A DNA stretch of 64,000 bases from assembly GCF_964204865.1 (NCBI RefSeq), contig NC_135255.1, positions 11,623,135-11,687,134 on the forward strand. Reading direction: 5' to 3'. The notes under the pieces are model-generated. The model ran no database searches. It saw nothing but the letters and a program-made list of their open reading frames with translations, and was not told where the DNA came from. Made by a program: the position numbers and the translations under genes. The stretch's first letter is position 1; each line of letters begins with the position of its first letter. Below are positions 24,228 to 36,202 of this stretch, one piece after another. The DNA is from Styela clava. Taxonomy: Eukaryota > Chordata > Ascidiacea > Stolidobranchia > Styelidae.

Positions 24228-24608
24228 ATTAGACAACTGTCATTTGACTCTTTGGTGAATTATTGCATTCGTTGTATAATGTATATTATTATCTAACTTC
24301 ATGACATTTAGGTAATGATGTTATTTTTTACAGATCGATTGTTTTGCAAGCATCAAAGTGACCGTCACAATCTAAATGCGGTTCTTCGCTAGAGCACTAA
24401 TTCCGATCTCCGTCACAGAACGTGGAACTATAGACTTGAAAACACTGATCAGAACTATTACCACAGTCGAACTCTCTCTGAAATGTGTGATCAGTGCCGC
24501 CTCAGACCGATTCTGAGACTCTTGGGCCAGACTATCAAGACGCCATAACTCTGAAACTTGATATACTCAGACAATAATGTCGGTGCAATAATCTCGGTGC
24601 ATTTAGAC

Positions 24609-24915
24609 CTGACATGGGCAAACTACGGCCCGCGGACCAAATCCGGCCCATTTTGTAATTTAATCGGGCCCGCCTGATGCTGCCACAACCAAACTAAAAT
24701 CAAATTTTGATGTTTAGCTACAAATAGCTCAAGGAATTTGTTGAGATTGCGATTAAATTCATGTTTGACATGACGCTCATTGTCTTCCACTTTTGTTTTT
24801 CTAACATTGTAAATATTGTTCATAAAATGTAACTTTTTACGTCACACTTACATGGCCCGCTAGTCTAGATGGGCAAAATCTTTGGCCCCTGTTCAAAAAG
24901 CTTTGCCCAACTCTG
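24609..24915. mobile_element. hAT-like non-autonomous element
   Basis: The left end is CTGACATGGGCAAACTACGG and the right end, complemented, CAGAGTTGGGCAAAGC. GGCCCGCGGACC and ATGGCCCGCTAG lie internally. The flanks ATTTAGAC and ATTAGACT are similar with a one-base slip. It contains no transposase. Confidence 0.55.
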
Positions 24916-27160
24916 ATTAGACTATTAACTGTGATTCGAAATGAATCCGTAATGAACTATCTTGCCACACGTGTTAGACCGTGGTAAAATGCTCGAATGT
25001 GCATAACCGTAAAAAGAACACAAAAAAGGAAGTATAATAATCGTGATAAATAATGTGTGAACGTTGAAATGCCTAAAAAACGTGCTATTATCGGCTAAGG
25101 CCTGAAATGTATTAAAGCGAACAGTTTTTTCTGAGAACTTGTGATAGCATTAATATCATGTGAAATTTAATTCGTGTCATTTTTAAATTTTATTTCCAAG
25201 CAAAATTATTCGTCTATTCTTTTTTTTAATTGCTGTGGGATTGGGGTGGGCTTTTTGCACATAGTTGGATGCAGAGTTGGAAGTCACTAAAGCATCCAGC
25301 TCCCGTGTATGGTTTACAGCAATTTTATTTCTGTATCGATTTGTATTAACATTCAAAATATGAAGGTTAAAAACATCGGCTACATAGACTCAATATAGTA
25401 ATATAACTCCTGCAGTTTGCATCCGTACAATCCGATTTCTTGAAATTTCGGACACCTTCGCATTAGCGAACTTCTATATTTATTTTGTTCTGCTCTGTTT
25501 CTGAAGATTCATATTTTTGTGCCAATGTACGCCTGCGTATTATTTCTAGGAGTCTGTTGTCAATATTATCGTTTTTTTTCAAATACTGTTAGCGCAGCTG
25601 ATTATGTAATTGCTCTTAAAATAAATCCTTTTTGCTGATAAAATTTTACTTTTTTGACGAATTGTGTAAGCTTGCTTGGTTACCTTTTTCCATTTCAAAT
25701 TGATTTGACTTAGAAATACCGATATCAAATAATATTTATGCAAGACCCGTGGATTTTCTGAGAGTCTGAATAGGTTGATTACTGCCTTTAATAAAACTAC
25801 TGAAGATAAGATTATATTTTTTTATTGTAATAGTTTGGTTTCATCTGGGTTGTGCACGACAGTAGCACATGAACGTCTCTCCGAGCAGGTTTTTCGACAC
25901 GATAGATAATGAAGAATTTCAGTCGACAAATAATAGAGTATTGGCTGGCTTAAGTTTAATGAAAATATAAATAAATATTAATAGGAATAAAGTTAAATTG
26001 TAAATTCATTGTATCAATTCTAATCGCAGATGACATTTGAGAACTGTGAAAATTGCCCTGTCCGTCCGTTTTGTTGCGTCCCGTTTGCGCTTGTCAGTCG
26101 GTCAGAGTTATTTAATTTGTCACTTGAGCAAAAACATCCAACATTAGATTTTCGGTGATAAATATAGAAATAACGTTAACCAGTTCTGAAAATTAAAAGC
26201 AGTATTCTGCTTAGGCGAAATTGCTGTATCACGAAACCCGCTACTCCTTTTCCCCCCCAAAAGAGTCGTAAATTTGGCCTGACGAGGGTCCTGGGTGGCC
26301 CTCCACCTACCTCTATAACGAAAACTTCCAAAATTTGTCTTTTTAGACTAAAGTCAGCTAGAATTTGATACGGTATATGTGCCTTCCTGATAAAAAATTG
26401 TATGAATACTTGTTATTATGTAGGAAAGGTGCGGGAGAGTTTTTCTAGAGTCTAAACTCAATTGCTCGTATATTCCCAAGGCGAGTGATATCATCACATT
26501 TTGCGGTTTCAGCATCATATCTCCTTAAAAATTAAGAAGCAACATTTGCATGACAATCAACATTATTGGGCTTTAAAGACTAGGTCGTATAAATCGTTAA
26601 GAAAATTTTAAGTTTATCCTTTTCTATCAAATAGTAAGCTAGATCCAGCCATTTTTGAAATTTGCATGAGACCGTCAAAATGTTCACCGGTTCATTCAGT
26701 AAACTGCAAAATTTAAAAAAATAATCATTCGCGATTGTAAATATATAAAACGAGTGAATATCTGTTGGCAGGCCAATAAGTAGAGTCTTTCCCCAAATAT
26801 GATAATCAGATCAGTTACCCGGCATTCGTCACGAGCTAACCGACAGTGGGACTTAACTAAGTGATTAACTCGGCACACAATTCTCGGATGACCTTTGACC
26901 TCGACTTGGTTCGTGGTTTAATGATTTCTACACAATACTGAACTTCGCTCTATATGTGTGATGTATCGTTCTGCTTTCAACACCGAGATATTTGGTGAAA
27001 CGCCTGCCAGTGGTGTATGTGCATACTGCATAATGACGTGAAGGTAAAATCCACCAGTGAAATTCCAATTAGATGTTATTTTTTGCGTCGTGAGAAGCAT
27101 AATTTCAATATAAAGTGACCCAAGTCAACAGTATATTAAATGGCGTTGGTTTAAAGGACA
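24916..27160. other. Intergenic A+T-rich DNA, nothing recognised
   Basis: Only short ORFs are present. I see no coding series, tRNA or clear transposon ends. Confidence 0.4.
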
Positions 27161-27162
27161 TA

Positions 27163-27348
27163 TAGGGTGTCCATGAAGTCTTGAACTTTTTCAAAATTGC
27201 AGAGGGAATTTATCAATGCCATTTATAGATTTTGGCCTCACAGATGTATAAAATACTTGAACAATTACTGATTAAAAAACAACAAACTTGTTCAAGATAT
27301 ATTAAGAACTGACTTTATAACAAAATTGAAATTGTAATGGAGACCCTG
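27163..27348. mobile_element. Mariner-type MITE, TA-flanked
   Basis: The left end is TAGGGTGTCCATGAAGTC and the right end is GGAGACCCTG, with TA on both sides. The interior AAGATATATTAAGAACTGAC is shared with the copy at 13335. Confidence 0.65.
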
Positions 27349-27350
27349 TA

Positions 27351-28199
27351 TTGTTTCAATAGTTATGAGAAAATCAAAAAATATTGTTGCGTTAAAGTGT
27401 CATTTTTGTATATGTGTACCTACTCAATTACAAACATGAAGTGAAGTTTTGTAGAGTGTAGACCATGTCAACAGACGTCGCATAAGATCAATTCCGATTA
27501 TATTTACCCAAAGGAGTAAAGCCCCGTAAACGTCACTAATGCCCTATTATGACTCCTATAATACATTTTTCGTCGAGACTGAGCTTATAACAAAACACAA
27601 ATAGAATAACAACAAACAAATAGTTGTCTTGATAAAGTTTCCATGGAATGTGGTTTAATCAGACAATATTCTCAGTCACATCCCAAATAAATCTACGTTC
27701 TTTATTTCCACTAGTAAACAACAATCATTGGTCACTGATTAGAGTGAGAATGAGATTACAGTATCTTTGTTTCTTTAATAAAATGACAACTCCCTCTCCT
27801 TGTGTTTCTTTTCAGTACTGCCTTTTTCTTCTTTTTTGACTTTAAAAAATATTTGGCGCGCGTGCCACATTTCAGGTCAGGGCGTGGTAGCGAGAGGTCG
27901 TTTCTGCGCTAGTGTGCTCCGGGTATATATATGCACAGTTTCAAGTCCAGATATAACCAAGTTTACTAATTCATTGCCGTTCTTTCATTCTATTTTGAAT
28001 TAAGCTAGAGCTTGAAAACTTATGAATAATAATCTATTTCGATTCAATTAAGTAGCGCATATTTTAGATATCAGCATTGAGTTTTTGTTTCTTTTCTTAT
28101 ATACCGTTCGAGTGTATTTATTTACGTGTTTTGCAACGTTTTTCTTTATGGATCAAGTTTCTTTTTTCTGCTTAAATTTTTTGTGGGTTGTAATCCGGG
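27351..28199. other. Intergenic DNA, nothing recognised
   Basis: No gene-like structure is visible. Two overlapping short ORFs near 27648-28003 show no coding features. Confidence 0.35.
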
Positions 28200-28680
28200 T
28201 CGAAGTGCTGTTTATAATTTTTCTACTATGCACAAGAACATTGTACCATCGCTAAAAGTAAGTAAGTCATAACTATTATTTTACCGACATATGAGATATG
28301 ATATTGGTATGATTGATGGTGGAGTGACGATTGATTGATGTAGGTAGAAAAGTAAGTAATTGACCTAAAAATGTAACAACATTTTAGTTTATCAGTTCAG
28401 TTTTATCATAACAAAGGCCTTATAATTTTTAATGTACATACAGGGCTTTGCGAGGAAGGAAGATATTGTTACTGCTAATGGACGAGTGACGATTGGTCGA
28501 TGTAAATGGAAAGGTAGGTAGTTGGTTTAAAATGTTACAAAATCCAAAGTTTTTATCACAACTTGATTATGGAGCAAAGGTTTTATAATTCCCAATTTAA
28601 TTACAGGTATTTGTGAAGGTAGAAGATATTGTTACTGCTGGTGACCGAGTGGCAATTGATCGATGTAAATGAACAGGTGG
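28200..28680 (+). repeat. Imperfect tandem repeat, three units of about 162-163 bp
   Basis: The block GAGTGACGATTGATTGATG at 28322 recurs as GAGTGACGATTGGTCGATG at 28484 and GAGTGGCAATTGATCGATG at 28647, a period of 162-163. AGATATTGTTACTGCT occurs at 28461 and 28624. In units 2 and 3 the conserved core is preceded by a TACAG or TTACAG acceptor-like end, and in unit 2 it is followed by AAAGGTAGGT, a donor-like end. The rest of the unit resembles an intron. Confidence 0.7.
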
Positions 28681-29284
28681 CTCGCTTCATTTTTTATGAA
28701 CAATATTTTGCTCGTATACGTAAAACATAATTTCCTGAATTGTTGGTTCGTGTTGTTTGTACAGTGTAAACATTCGAATATTGAAAGCGCTTCACTAACA
28801 ACAAAATTTTACGATGGAACTCGCGCTTTCCACGAGTTTTCCACTTTTTATATGAACGATTGTGATCATAATTTGTTACACACGTATGATACCTGATAAG
28901 GTTATGCTAAAGTAGTTGTGTACACCTCTGTTAACTTTTTACATCACAATATTGTTGCGTATTATAATTGTAAAAGTTGGAGAATAATGCTATACTGCTA
29001 TAATCTTTATATGCTACTGACCTACAACTTGCCTTCTGTCTTAAACCACAATATTCTTACACCAAATGCTTTTATATAGCAGGCATACGAATGCGAAATG
29101 AGATTTTGAAGAAACAAGATAGAAATGCTCAAATATATGGAGACCAAGCCGGAACGAAATATTTTACCCGTATATTCTCCAAAAATCATATATTGGTCTC
29201 GGCATAGCTGCAGTTGGTAAGTTCTACTTCGATGTATCCATTCCACTCCACAATAAGTATCATGTTTTATCATGTTTACACCCT
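28681..29284. other. Intergenic DNA, nothing recognised
   Basis: Short ORFs on both strands only. No repeat family or gene is supported. Confidence 0.35.
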
Positions 29285-29520
29285 TATAACCCTAACCTGG
29301 TACGCATATTAAGTTCCAGGTTGTGCGCCATCTTGGTACACATACTTCGGGAGCACCTGCTAAACTGGCATTAAATACTAAAGCCGGGCATTTTTGAATA
29401 CCTGATAACTTTATAATCGAATCTTGATTGCTGAGAAGATATATATTTAAATTTCATATTACAACCCCATGATTGTATGCGAATTTCTATTGTAATAGGT
29501 CACCAAGACACATAAATTAT
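29285..29520. repeat. Composite of a fold-back MITE arm and a hAT-like half copy
   Basis: About 29285-29356 is one arm of the fold-back family (TAACCCTAACCTGGTACGCA; GCGCCATCTTGGTACACATA; CTTCGGGAGCACC). From about 29382 to 29520 the sequence matches the left half of the element at 43112 (GGGCATTTTTGAATACCTGA). Confidence 0.55.
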
Positions 29521-29926
29521 TGAAAACACATCCATCATTTGGTCAGTTCGCCGAGTTGTCACTCACAATAAGGATCATGTCTCATCGATAACTCACTGGG
29601 AAGAAAACAGCCGTATGTCCATCACTTATAACAGCGCACTTCGTCAAATAGCCACATATATATCTGTGAATAGTTACCATTCTTGTAAAAAATTATGCCT
29701 TTTTTTGAACTCGTGTAACTCATCATTCAGATTCTGCCCGGAACAGCGAATAAAGGCGAAATCAATCTTACAAATCGGGATAGAGGAAGTAATTATTCAA
29801 TGTCTTTTTATAAAGGCGTAAAATATAGTAAAAATCATTCAGTCAATATCTTTATCGACATATTTAATGTCCAATTTTAGCTGCAATTCGGAATTTCAAG
29901 TATATTCGCCGAGCTATTAATTTGTT

Positions 29927-30158
29927 GGTACTCCTGGAGTATGCGTACAAAGAGGGCGGACACCGGAATGATGTGTACCATGTTGGGGCTGGGCCATCAT
30001 TTTATTCCAATTTTCCTTATTTTAGTTCTATTACGAGTTTGGGGATTGGCCCAGTGACTCCCGTAGTATTTGTACCTGAAATGATTGGCTGACCCTAACC
30101 AGGTACACATACTACGTTCCGGTGTCCGCGATCTTTGTTCACATACTTCGAGAGTACC
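29927..30158. mobile_element. Fold-back MITE, complete copy
   Basis: Two arms of about 75-100 bp face each other, starting GGTACTCCTGGAGTATG and ending CATACTTCGAGAGTACC. The arms hold a GGCGGACACCGGAA block and a TAACC-rich block, and the central spacer is TTCCTTATTTTAGTTCTATT. It has no ORF. Confidence 0.7.
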
Positions 30159-31286
30159 ATATCTAATATGAAATCAATATAGCTTTTTTGTGTTGTTTGC
30201 TGCCAAGTTAGATATCACACGCTTTGGTCCGCTTGTCTGACGGATCAAAATGAGAATGACCTAAATTATTTCATAAATTTATTGTATTGAATATTATGAA
30301 TTACGTGTCTTCAAATCCTATTGAACACGCTTGTCCCATTTTTATTTAACTCACGGCTGTCTGGTTAGGAGTCGAATGCTGTCAATTTTCGCTGTCCAAA
30401 GTGATCCTTTATCAGAGTGTTATTCAATTCCAAGCCTGTGGTGTTGTAGTCTCATACTTGTCATTGCAGAATATGTAATTGGTGTCGTAATTTTAGTCCA
30501 GAAGTTATCAACGTTAAAATATTTTTAAAACACCACTTCAAACCATTTTTTTCAGTTTCAGGTGCGTTCTGGATGGAGGAAAACGAAAATATTCATCTCG
30601 AATCAAGCAGACGTAGAATGGCAGTTTTATTTTGATAGTGTTTTAGAATTGTACAATCTGTATTTTCATTTTTAATTGAATTGAGCAAACCGGTACCGAT
30701 GGCCCACGTTGGTCATCTGCCTTGGGGTGAATATCTAGATCGGCGAAGCAATTGCTGACCTAAAACCCGGTTACAGAGCGATAGACTGCCATCTAAAAAT
30801 TTGAGTAACACTTAATTGGGCCCCGCAAGGGGGCACGCCTGATTTTGTGTAGTTATATTAGTGTTAATTGACTACTAATTGGACTGAAAAATGGCATTTG
30901 AAAATTTGCGCTAAGTATATCCAGATCTCGCTTACTCTTTTAATGCCAAGCGAACGTTGGAAAAGTTCACTTAATTTGTCACAACCCGAGTCTGCATGAA
31001 ATTCCTCATCTATCCGGAAGCCGCTCAATAAATTGACCGCTGAGTTAGAAAAAACTGAAAGTCGAGTTCCTTGTTGAGATCTAAAGCCAAATCAATCATT
31101 GTGATTTCGCACTACCCATTTTGATATGGCTAAAATATATATATATTCAAATTGTGCAGACGCCTCAAATATGGGGCACATTTTGGGCTTATCGGCTTTC
31201 CTAGTTTTTACTAGGATTATTCGCTGTATAATTAAGATCACGCAGGTTCTAGTCTAAAATAGCATAACTCTATACTCAAATTAAAT
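30159..31286. other. Intergenic DNA, probably including the 5' UTR of the following LINE
   Basis: The 5' end of the LINE cannot be fixed without other copies. A G+C-richer stretch around 30680-30850 (ACCGGTACCGATGG; GCCCCGCAAGGGGGC) could belong to its 5' UTR. I see nothing else. Confidence 0.35.
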
Positions 31287-32300
31287 ATGAATCCACCAAG
31301 ACCACCACCAAGAGAGAAAACACCTTCCAAGACCAAAAAGGTGCATGCTAAAACTACAACAAAATGTGCTGATAAAGAGGAGCAACTGCAATCTGGGAAA
31401 ACTGGAGGACCCCTAAACATGTCTACTACATCTGATCTATCTCAGCACAGCGAGATTGTGAGTGGGATTCTCCCCCTGATAACAAAAAATATAATAAATG
31501 GCATCACCCTACAACTTCCAGCTATGATAGGGCAGTGCCTTGACGACAACTACGACTTTTCAGATAACTCGGACATTCTGACACCCTTAACACCGAATAT
31601 CCAGGAAATACTCAGTGATCTAAGCCAGTCAATGCGAGTAATAAGATCTGAATTGACTGAAATTAAAGAGAGCCAAACATTTCATACCAAAATGTATGAC
31701 GACCTAGCAACAAAGAACAAAATATTGGAAAAACAAGCATCCGAGAACAAAAAGACCATTGTAAATCTCCTTGATCGCATATACGATCTTGAGGATGATT
31801 TGTATTATGTTTCTGAAAAGTTAGAGGATCAAGAAAGAAGAGGCCGACTTGAAAATCTGGAGTTCCATGGAGTCCCTGTCACTGAAAATGAAAACACAGA
31901 TGGAATAGTCTGCAGCATAGCTAAGATGATCGGTGTTAATATCCAAGAAAACGACATCTCTGTGTCGCATAGAATGCCAACAGGAGCTGGAGAAAATAGA
32001 ACTCCTGCTATTATTGCCAAGTTCATCCACCGCAAAAACAAAATTAAGATATTTGAAAAAAGGAAATTCTTGCGTACTATAAAATCAAGTGATAACTTTC
32101 AAGATCCATCAAAAATATTCATAGCAGAAAACCTAACCGCTCTAAACAAAGACCTGTACTTCAGAGCTAGAGCTGCAAAAAACAGTTGTGGATATAGATT
32201 TATCTGGACTTCAAATGGGAAAGTATTTGTCAAAAAGAACAGTGACGTAAGAAACTCTCTAAATATAAGATGCGAAGAAGATCTCGCTAAAATCAAATAA
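31287..32300 (+). CDS. LINE ORF1 protein (coiled-coil plus L1-ORF1p-like RNA-binding domain), 337 aa
   Basis: The N-terminal part (1-35) is proline- and lysine-rich (PPRPPPREK). Residues of about 105-185 form a heptad-rich coiled coil (LTEIKESQ; LEKQASENKK; LDRIYDLEDDL), expected to trimerise. From about 190 the ENLEFHGVPVTEN and DISVSHRMP motifs match the RRM-like region of L1 ORF1p-type proteins, followed by a basic C-terminal domain with NRTPAIIAKF. The family coats element RNA and acts as a chaperone in the retrotransposition particle. It ends 35 nt before ORF2, so ORF2 may be reached by reinitiation. The frame is open over its whole length, which argues for recent activity. Confidence 0.85.
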   Translation: MNPPRPPPREKTPSKTKKVHAKTTTKCADKEEQLQSGKTGGPLNMSTTSDLSQHSEIVSGILPLITKNIINGITLQLPAMIGQCLDDNYDFSDNSDILTPLTPNIQEILSDLSQSMRVIRSELTEIKESQTFHTKMYDDLATKNKILEKQASENKKTIVNLLDRIYDLEDDLYYVSEKLEDQERRGRLENLEFHGVPVTENENTDGIVCSIAKMIGVNIQENDISVSHRMPTGAGENRTPAIIAKFIHRKNKIKIFEKRKFLRTIKSSDNFQDPSKIFIAENLTALNKDLYFRARAAKNSCGYRFIWTSNGKVFVKKNSDVRNSLNIRCEEDLAKIK

Positions 32301-32335
32301 TCATTATGTGAGTGTAACTTATTATCTATTCCAGT

Positions 32336-35300
32336 ATGACTAATATTGATTTAACATGTCATTTATGTAGTAGATTAATAACATCAGATCAAATTATATC
32401 GAAATGTGAAATATGTGGCGAACAATTCCATTCTGAATGTACCCAGGTTTCTGTGTCGGCAACCCAAGCTCAGTCATATTTGTGCCAAAAGTGTTTAACA
32501 CCGCCTTTTCAATCATGTCAAAATCTTCATAGTGCTTTTGCCCGTAATTTCAAAGTGCTAAATGAAATAAGTGGTTGTAATTGTGAAAATTTAGAAGTTT
32601 TCAATCTTAATTTCATTAGTAGGTCCATGCCAAAGAATAGTCTTATTGCTTTCCATTTAAATATCAGATCCCTTCAAAAAAATCATGATGAGCTTGTTAA
32701 CCTATTGGCTGAACTTATTACACCTCCGCAGCTCATTGCAATATCTGAAACGAAGCTTGGGCCAACTCCCACTTCAAACATATCATTATGCAATTACGAA
32801 TTCATCCATAAACCTTCCAAAACTTCTGCTGGGGGAGTAGGGCTATATGTTAGTCAAGACCTCAATTTCTCTGAGATTCATGAATATGACCTAGGGCATC
32901 CTGACTGTGAAGATCTGTGGATAAACCTAAAACTAAATTCGACCATTTCATTCATAATTGGAATAATCTATAAACACCCAAGGAAAGATATTATCAAATT
33001 TACTGCAACTATTTCCAATGTTTTAGAGAAGTTGAACAAAGACAAAAAATTGTTTATTTTATTAGGAGACTGGAACATTGACTTATTAAGTCAATCATCA
33101 GATTTGACCACTATGAAGTACATAGATATGCATCTTGCTAATTTATCGTTACCCCTAATTACAAAGCCAACAAGAGTAACTCGAACTTCAAGTACTCTGA
33201 TCGATAATATTTTCACTAACGCTATAAATTATAATCTGTCTAGCTTTGTCATCTTAAGCGATATCAGCGATCACTATGCACAACTTTGCACAGTTTCTGC
33301 TCCTGTTGTTATAAAAAGTCAAAAACAAGTATTTAGGCGTGATATGAGACACTTCTCCATTGATAACTATAGATTTGATCTAGAAACTTCTTTCCTCCCT
33401 ATGTCGAGCTGCCAAATTACGCATGATAATTTAAACATTTTATTTGATTCATTTGTAGAAATAATTAAATCAACAATTGATGCCAATGCACCAATGAAAC
33501 CACTGAGTCGGCGTGAGACTAGACTTCTAGCCAAACCCTGGTTAACCAAGGGAATTCGCACTTCAATTAAAAAAAAACGTAAAATGCACAAAACTCACTT
33601 CAAAAATGGTAACAATATGCAACATAGATTGTATATAAGTTATAGCCACTTACTTTCGGTTTTGATAGCCAAGGCAAAAAAATTGTATTACTTTGATAAA
33701 TTCAAACTAGTCAGTGGTGACATTAAATCCACATGGAATCTAATTGGCCGACTAGTTAACATAAAAAAAACGAAAACCCCAATAAATTCAATCAAAGCCC
33801 TAAGAACGGATAGTGGGTTCAAAGTAAGCGATCCAGGTGCGATTGCTAACTATTTTAATAATTATTTCATCTCTATAGGCCCTAAACTTTCTGAGAAAAT
33901 CTCCTACATTGAGGGATCATTTCTGAGTAATCTTAGGAACCCTATCAAAGAATCTTTTTTTCTTAGGCCCACAACTTTCAACGAAACGTATAGTACTATA
34001 GCAAGTTTACCAGAAGGTAAAGCAGTCGGTTATGATAATATACCCACCAAATTTTTAAAATATGCTGCTGACTTAGTTTCCCCAATTCTCTGTAATTTTT
34101 TTAATGCTTCTATAGAACATGGAATTTTCCCTAATAGTTTGAAAATCGCCAAAGTATCACCTGTTTATAAGAGTGGCGATAGGGAAAGTACATCTAACTA
34201 TCGCCCAATATCAGTCCTTTCTACATTGACTATGGTCTTCGAAAAACTTTTACATGCTAGACTAACACAATTCATAGAGCGACATAGTATTATAAACAAA
34301 TCTCAGTTTGGATTCCAGAAAAAGCACTCTACTAATCATGCAATTATAGATATGATGACTTACTTTTATGACCGGTTAGAGAGAAGGGAATACGTTAGTG
34401 CCATATTTCTCGACCTGAAAAAAGCGTTCGATACCGTTGATCATAGCATACTAATCAGAAAAATGAGTCACTATGGGTTTCGCGGTCATGCGTTAAAATT
34501 TCTCCAGAACTATTTGAGTTCTCGCCAGCAGTGTGTAAAAATCGGATCAAGTTGCTCCGAACTTGCAACTGTACAATGTGGAATTCCGCAAGGCTCGATA
34601 ATTGGCCCATTGATGTTCCTCCTTTTTGTCAATGATCTTCCTGACGCGACTAAATTGCTTGTCAAACTCTTTGCTGATGATACTGGATTGTTCGCAAGTT
34701 CAGCTTCATTAGTTGATTTGGAATTGCATATGAACTGTGAAATGCAAAAAATTGCACATTGGATGACCAGTAATAAGCTCACAATAAATATTGAAAAGTC
34801 AAAATGCTTATTGATTAGTCCCAAAAATAAAGAAAAAAATAAAACTCTGTTTCATGTTAGCATTGATAAAGCTCAGCTAGAAAATGTCAACTCTTATAAA
34901 TACCTTGGCATCTATATTGATGACCAATTAAAATGGGCCACACATATTAACTACATCGCTGGAAAGGTGGCCCGTGCTTCCGGAATATTATTTACACTCA
35001 GAAAATTTCTTACCATGCCAGCTCTTCGAATGGTCTATTTTTCACTTTTCCAGTCATATGTACAGTATGGTATTATGTCATGGGGTAGCGCTTCGACAAC
35101 TCTCCTTAGAAGATTGGAGGTGTTGCAAAATAAAGCCGTCCGAGCTGTATGTAATGCACCATTTCGGTCTAGACTTGACCCTTTATACCACAGATGCAGC
35201 ATAGTTAAACTTGGTCATATTCATGAAATCGAGATATTGAAACTTATGCATCAATATTTCGATGGTAAACTTCCCATAGCATTCACTGAATTTTTTACGA

Positions 35301-35521
35301 AGCAGAGTACTATCCATTCCCATTCCACTAGATCAGCTTCGTCAGGTTCATTCCACGTCCCAAGATACTCGTCAAGCAGAACACAGAAGTCAATCAAATA
35401 TATGGGTGTAAAGCTCTGGAATGTTTTACCTAATGCCATTAGATCGCTATCGTATGGTATGTTTAAAAAAAATTTGAAAAATAAATACATTAGTAACTAT
35501 CTCTCTTCCTGTAACCATTGA
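32336..35521 (+). CDS. LINE ORF2 protein: PHD finger, endonuclease and reverse transcriptase, 1061 aa
   Basis: Residues 8-53 form a C4HC3 PHD-type finger (C8, C11, C24, C27, H32, C35, C50, C53). The apurinic-type endonuclease spans about 100-325 (LNIRSLQ, ISETKLG, GGVGLYVS, LLGDWNIDLL, SDISDHYAQL). Reverse transcriptase spans about 530-860 (GKAVGYDNIP, SNYRPISVLS, LDLKKAFDTVDHS, GIPQGSIIGPL, and F779-A-D-D782 as the catalytic box). The C-terminal thumb region keeps the KYLGIYIDD motif. Endonuclease nicks genomic DNA and the RT primes on the nick; a PHD finger could steer integration through histone tails, but that is inference. All key catalytic motifs are present and no stop interrupts the frame. 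Confidence 0.9.
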   Translation: MTNIDLTCHLCSRLITSDQIISKCEICGEQFHSECTQVSVSATQAQSYLCQKCLTPPFQSCQNLHSAFARNFKVLNEISGCNCENLEVFNLNFISRSMPKNSLIAFHLNIRSLQKNHDELVNLLAELITPPQLIAISETKLGPTPTSNISLCNYEFIHKPSKTSAGGVGLYVSQDLNFSEIHEYDLGHPDCEDLWINLKLNSTISFIIGIIYKHPRKDIIKFTATISNVLEKLNKDKKLFILLGDWNIDLLSQSSDLTTMKYIDMHLANLSLPLITKPTRVTRTSSTLIDNIFTNAINYNLSSFVILSDISDHYAQLCTVSAPVVIKSQKQVFRRDMRHFSIDNYRFDLETSFLPMSSCQITHDNLNILFDSFVEIIKSTIDANAPMKPLSRRETRLLAKPWLTKGIRTSIKKKRKMHKTHFKNGNNMQHRLYISYSHLLSVLIAKAKKLYYFDKFKLVSGDIKSTWNLIGRLVNIKKTKTPINSIKALRTDSGFKVSDPGAIANYFNNYFISIGPKLSEKISYIEGSFLSNLRNPIKESFFLRPTTFNETYSTIASLPEGKAVGYDNIPTKFLKYAADLVSPILCNFFNASIEHGIFPNSLKIAKVSPVYKSGDRESTSNYRPISVLSTLTMVFEKLLHARLTQFIERHSIINKSQFGFQKKHSTNHAIIDMMTYFYDRLERREYVSAIFLDLKKAFDTVDHSILIRKMSHYGFRGHALKFLQNYLSSRQQCVKIGSSCSELATVQCGIPQGSIIGPLMFLLFVNDLPDATKLLVKLFADDTGLFASSASLVDLELHMNCEMQKIAHWMTSNKLTINIEKSKCLLISPKNKEKNKTLFHVSIDKAQLENVNSYKYLGIYIDDQLKWATHINYIAGKVARASGILFTLRKFLTMPALRMVYFSLFQSYVQYGIMSWGSASTTLLRRLEVLQNKAVRAVCNAPFRSRLDPLYHRCSIVKLGHIHEIEILKLMHQYFDGKLPIAFTEFFTKQSTIHSHSTRSASSGSFHVPRYSSSRTQKSIKYMGVKLWNVLPNAIRSLSYGMFKKNLKNKYISNYLSSCNH

Positions 35522-36082
35522 AGTACCGTACCGGTACTCGACAGTGTCGCCTACCAAATTGCTCGCTGTCAAGCAAGTCGGGCAAACAACAATAAGTGCA
35601 AGGAGTCTAATTCTAGAATACCCGCCGCATTAAATCTGGTAACTCCTAATGACTCAGTGAAAGTTTGTTTACTGTTATTTACAAATACTATGACCGTTTT
35701 TTTTTTCTCGTCATATTTTATCCCCCTTATTGCAAGTTTATACACGTATAATAGGATACCGTACCGGTATTGTTTGCAATATATTATTCGCTGTAACTTA
35801 ATCAGTGTGGTAATTTCCACTCTTTTCATTTGTATATAAGTTTTCAAAATTGTACTTGTTAGAAATATTTTGTGCAATCTGCATTCTCTCTAAGTTTTTC
35901 TTTATTTTTTCTTGTTGTCCTCTCATTTTCTCTCTTCAGTGCATTCTCTCGTGATAGTTATACATTTATTTTGTTAAATAATCTGCACAGTAGCCTCAAT
36001 TATGTATACTGCCGCAACTACTGGTATTCAGTAGTTGTGTCTTATTTAGTTACTTTTTTATACTAACCTGCATCAGCTAGGT

Positions 36083-36118
36083 GTCGCTGCTTGAAGACCT
36101 TTATAGGTCCCTCGCGAC
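36083..36118 (+). other. Nested hairpin in the LINE 3' UTR
   Basis: The outer stem is GTCGC (36083-36087) with GCGAC (36114-36118). The inner stem is GACCT (36096-36100) with AGGTC (36105-36109) around a TTAT loop. It lies about 75-110 nt before the TTGA-type tail, the place where CR1/L2 elements carry an RT-recognised structure. Confidence 0.6.
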
Positions 36119-36202
36119 TCCAGTCACACAATTAACATGATCAGTATATTTCATTTATTGTAACAGTTTTCTATATGCTTGTTTTTTGTGTTGACAAATA
36201 AA

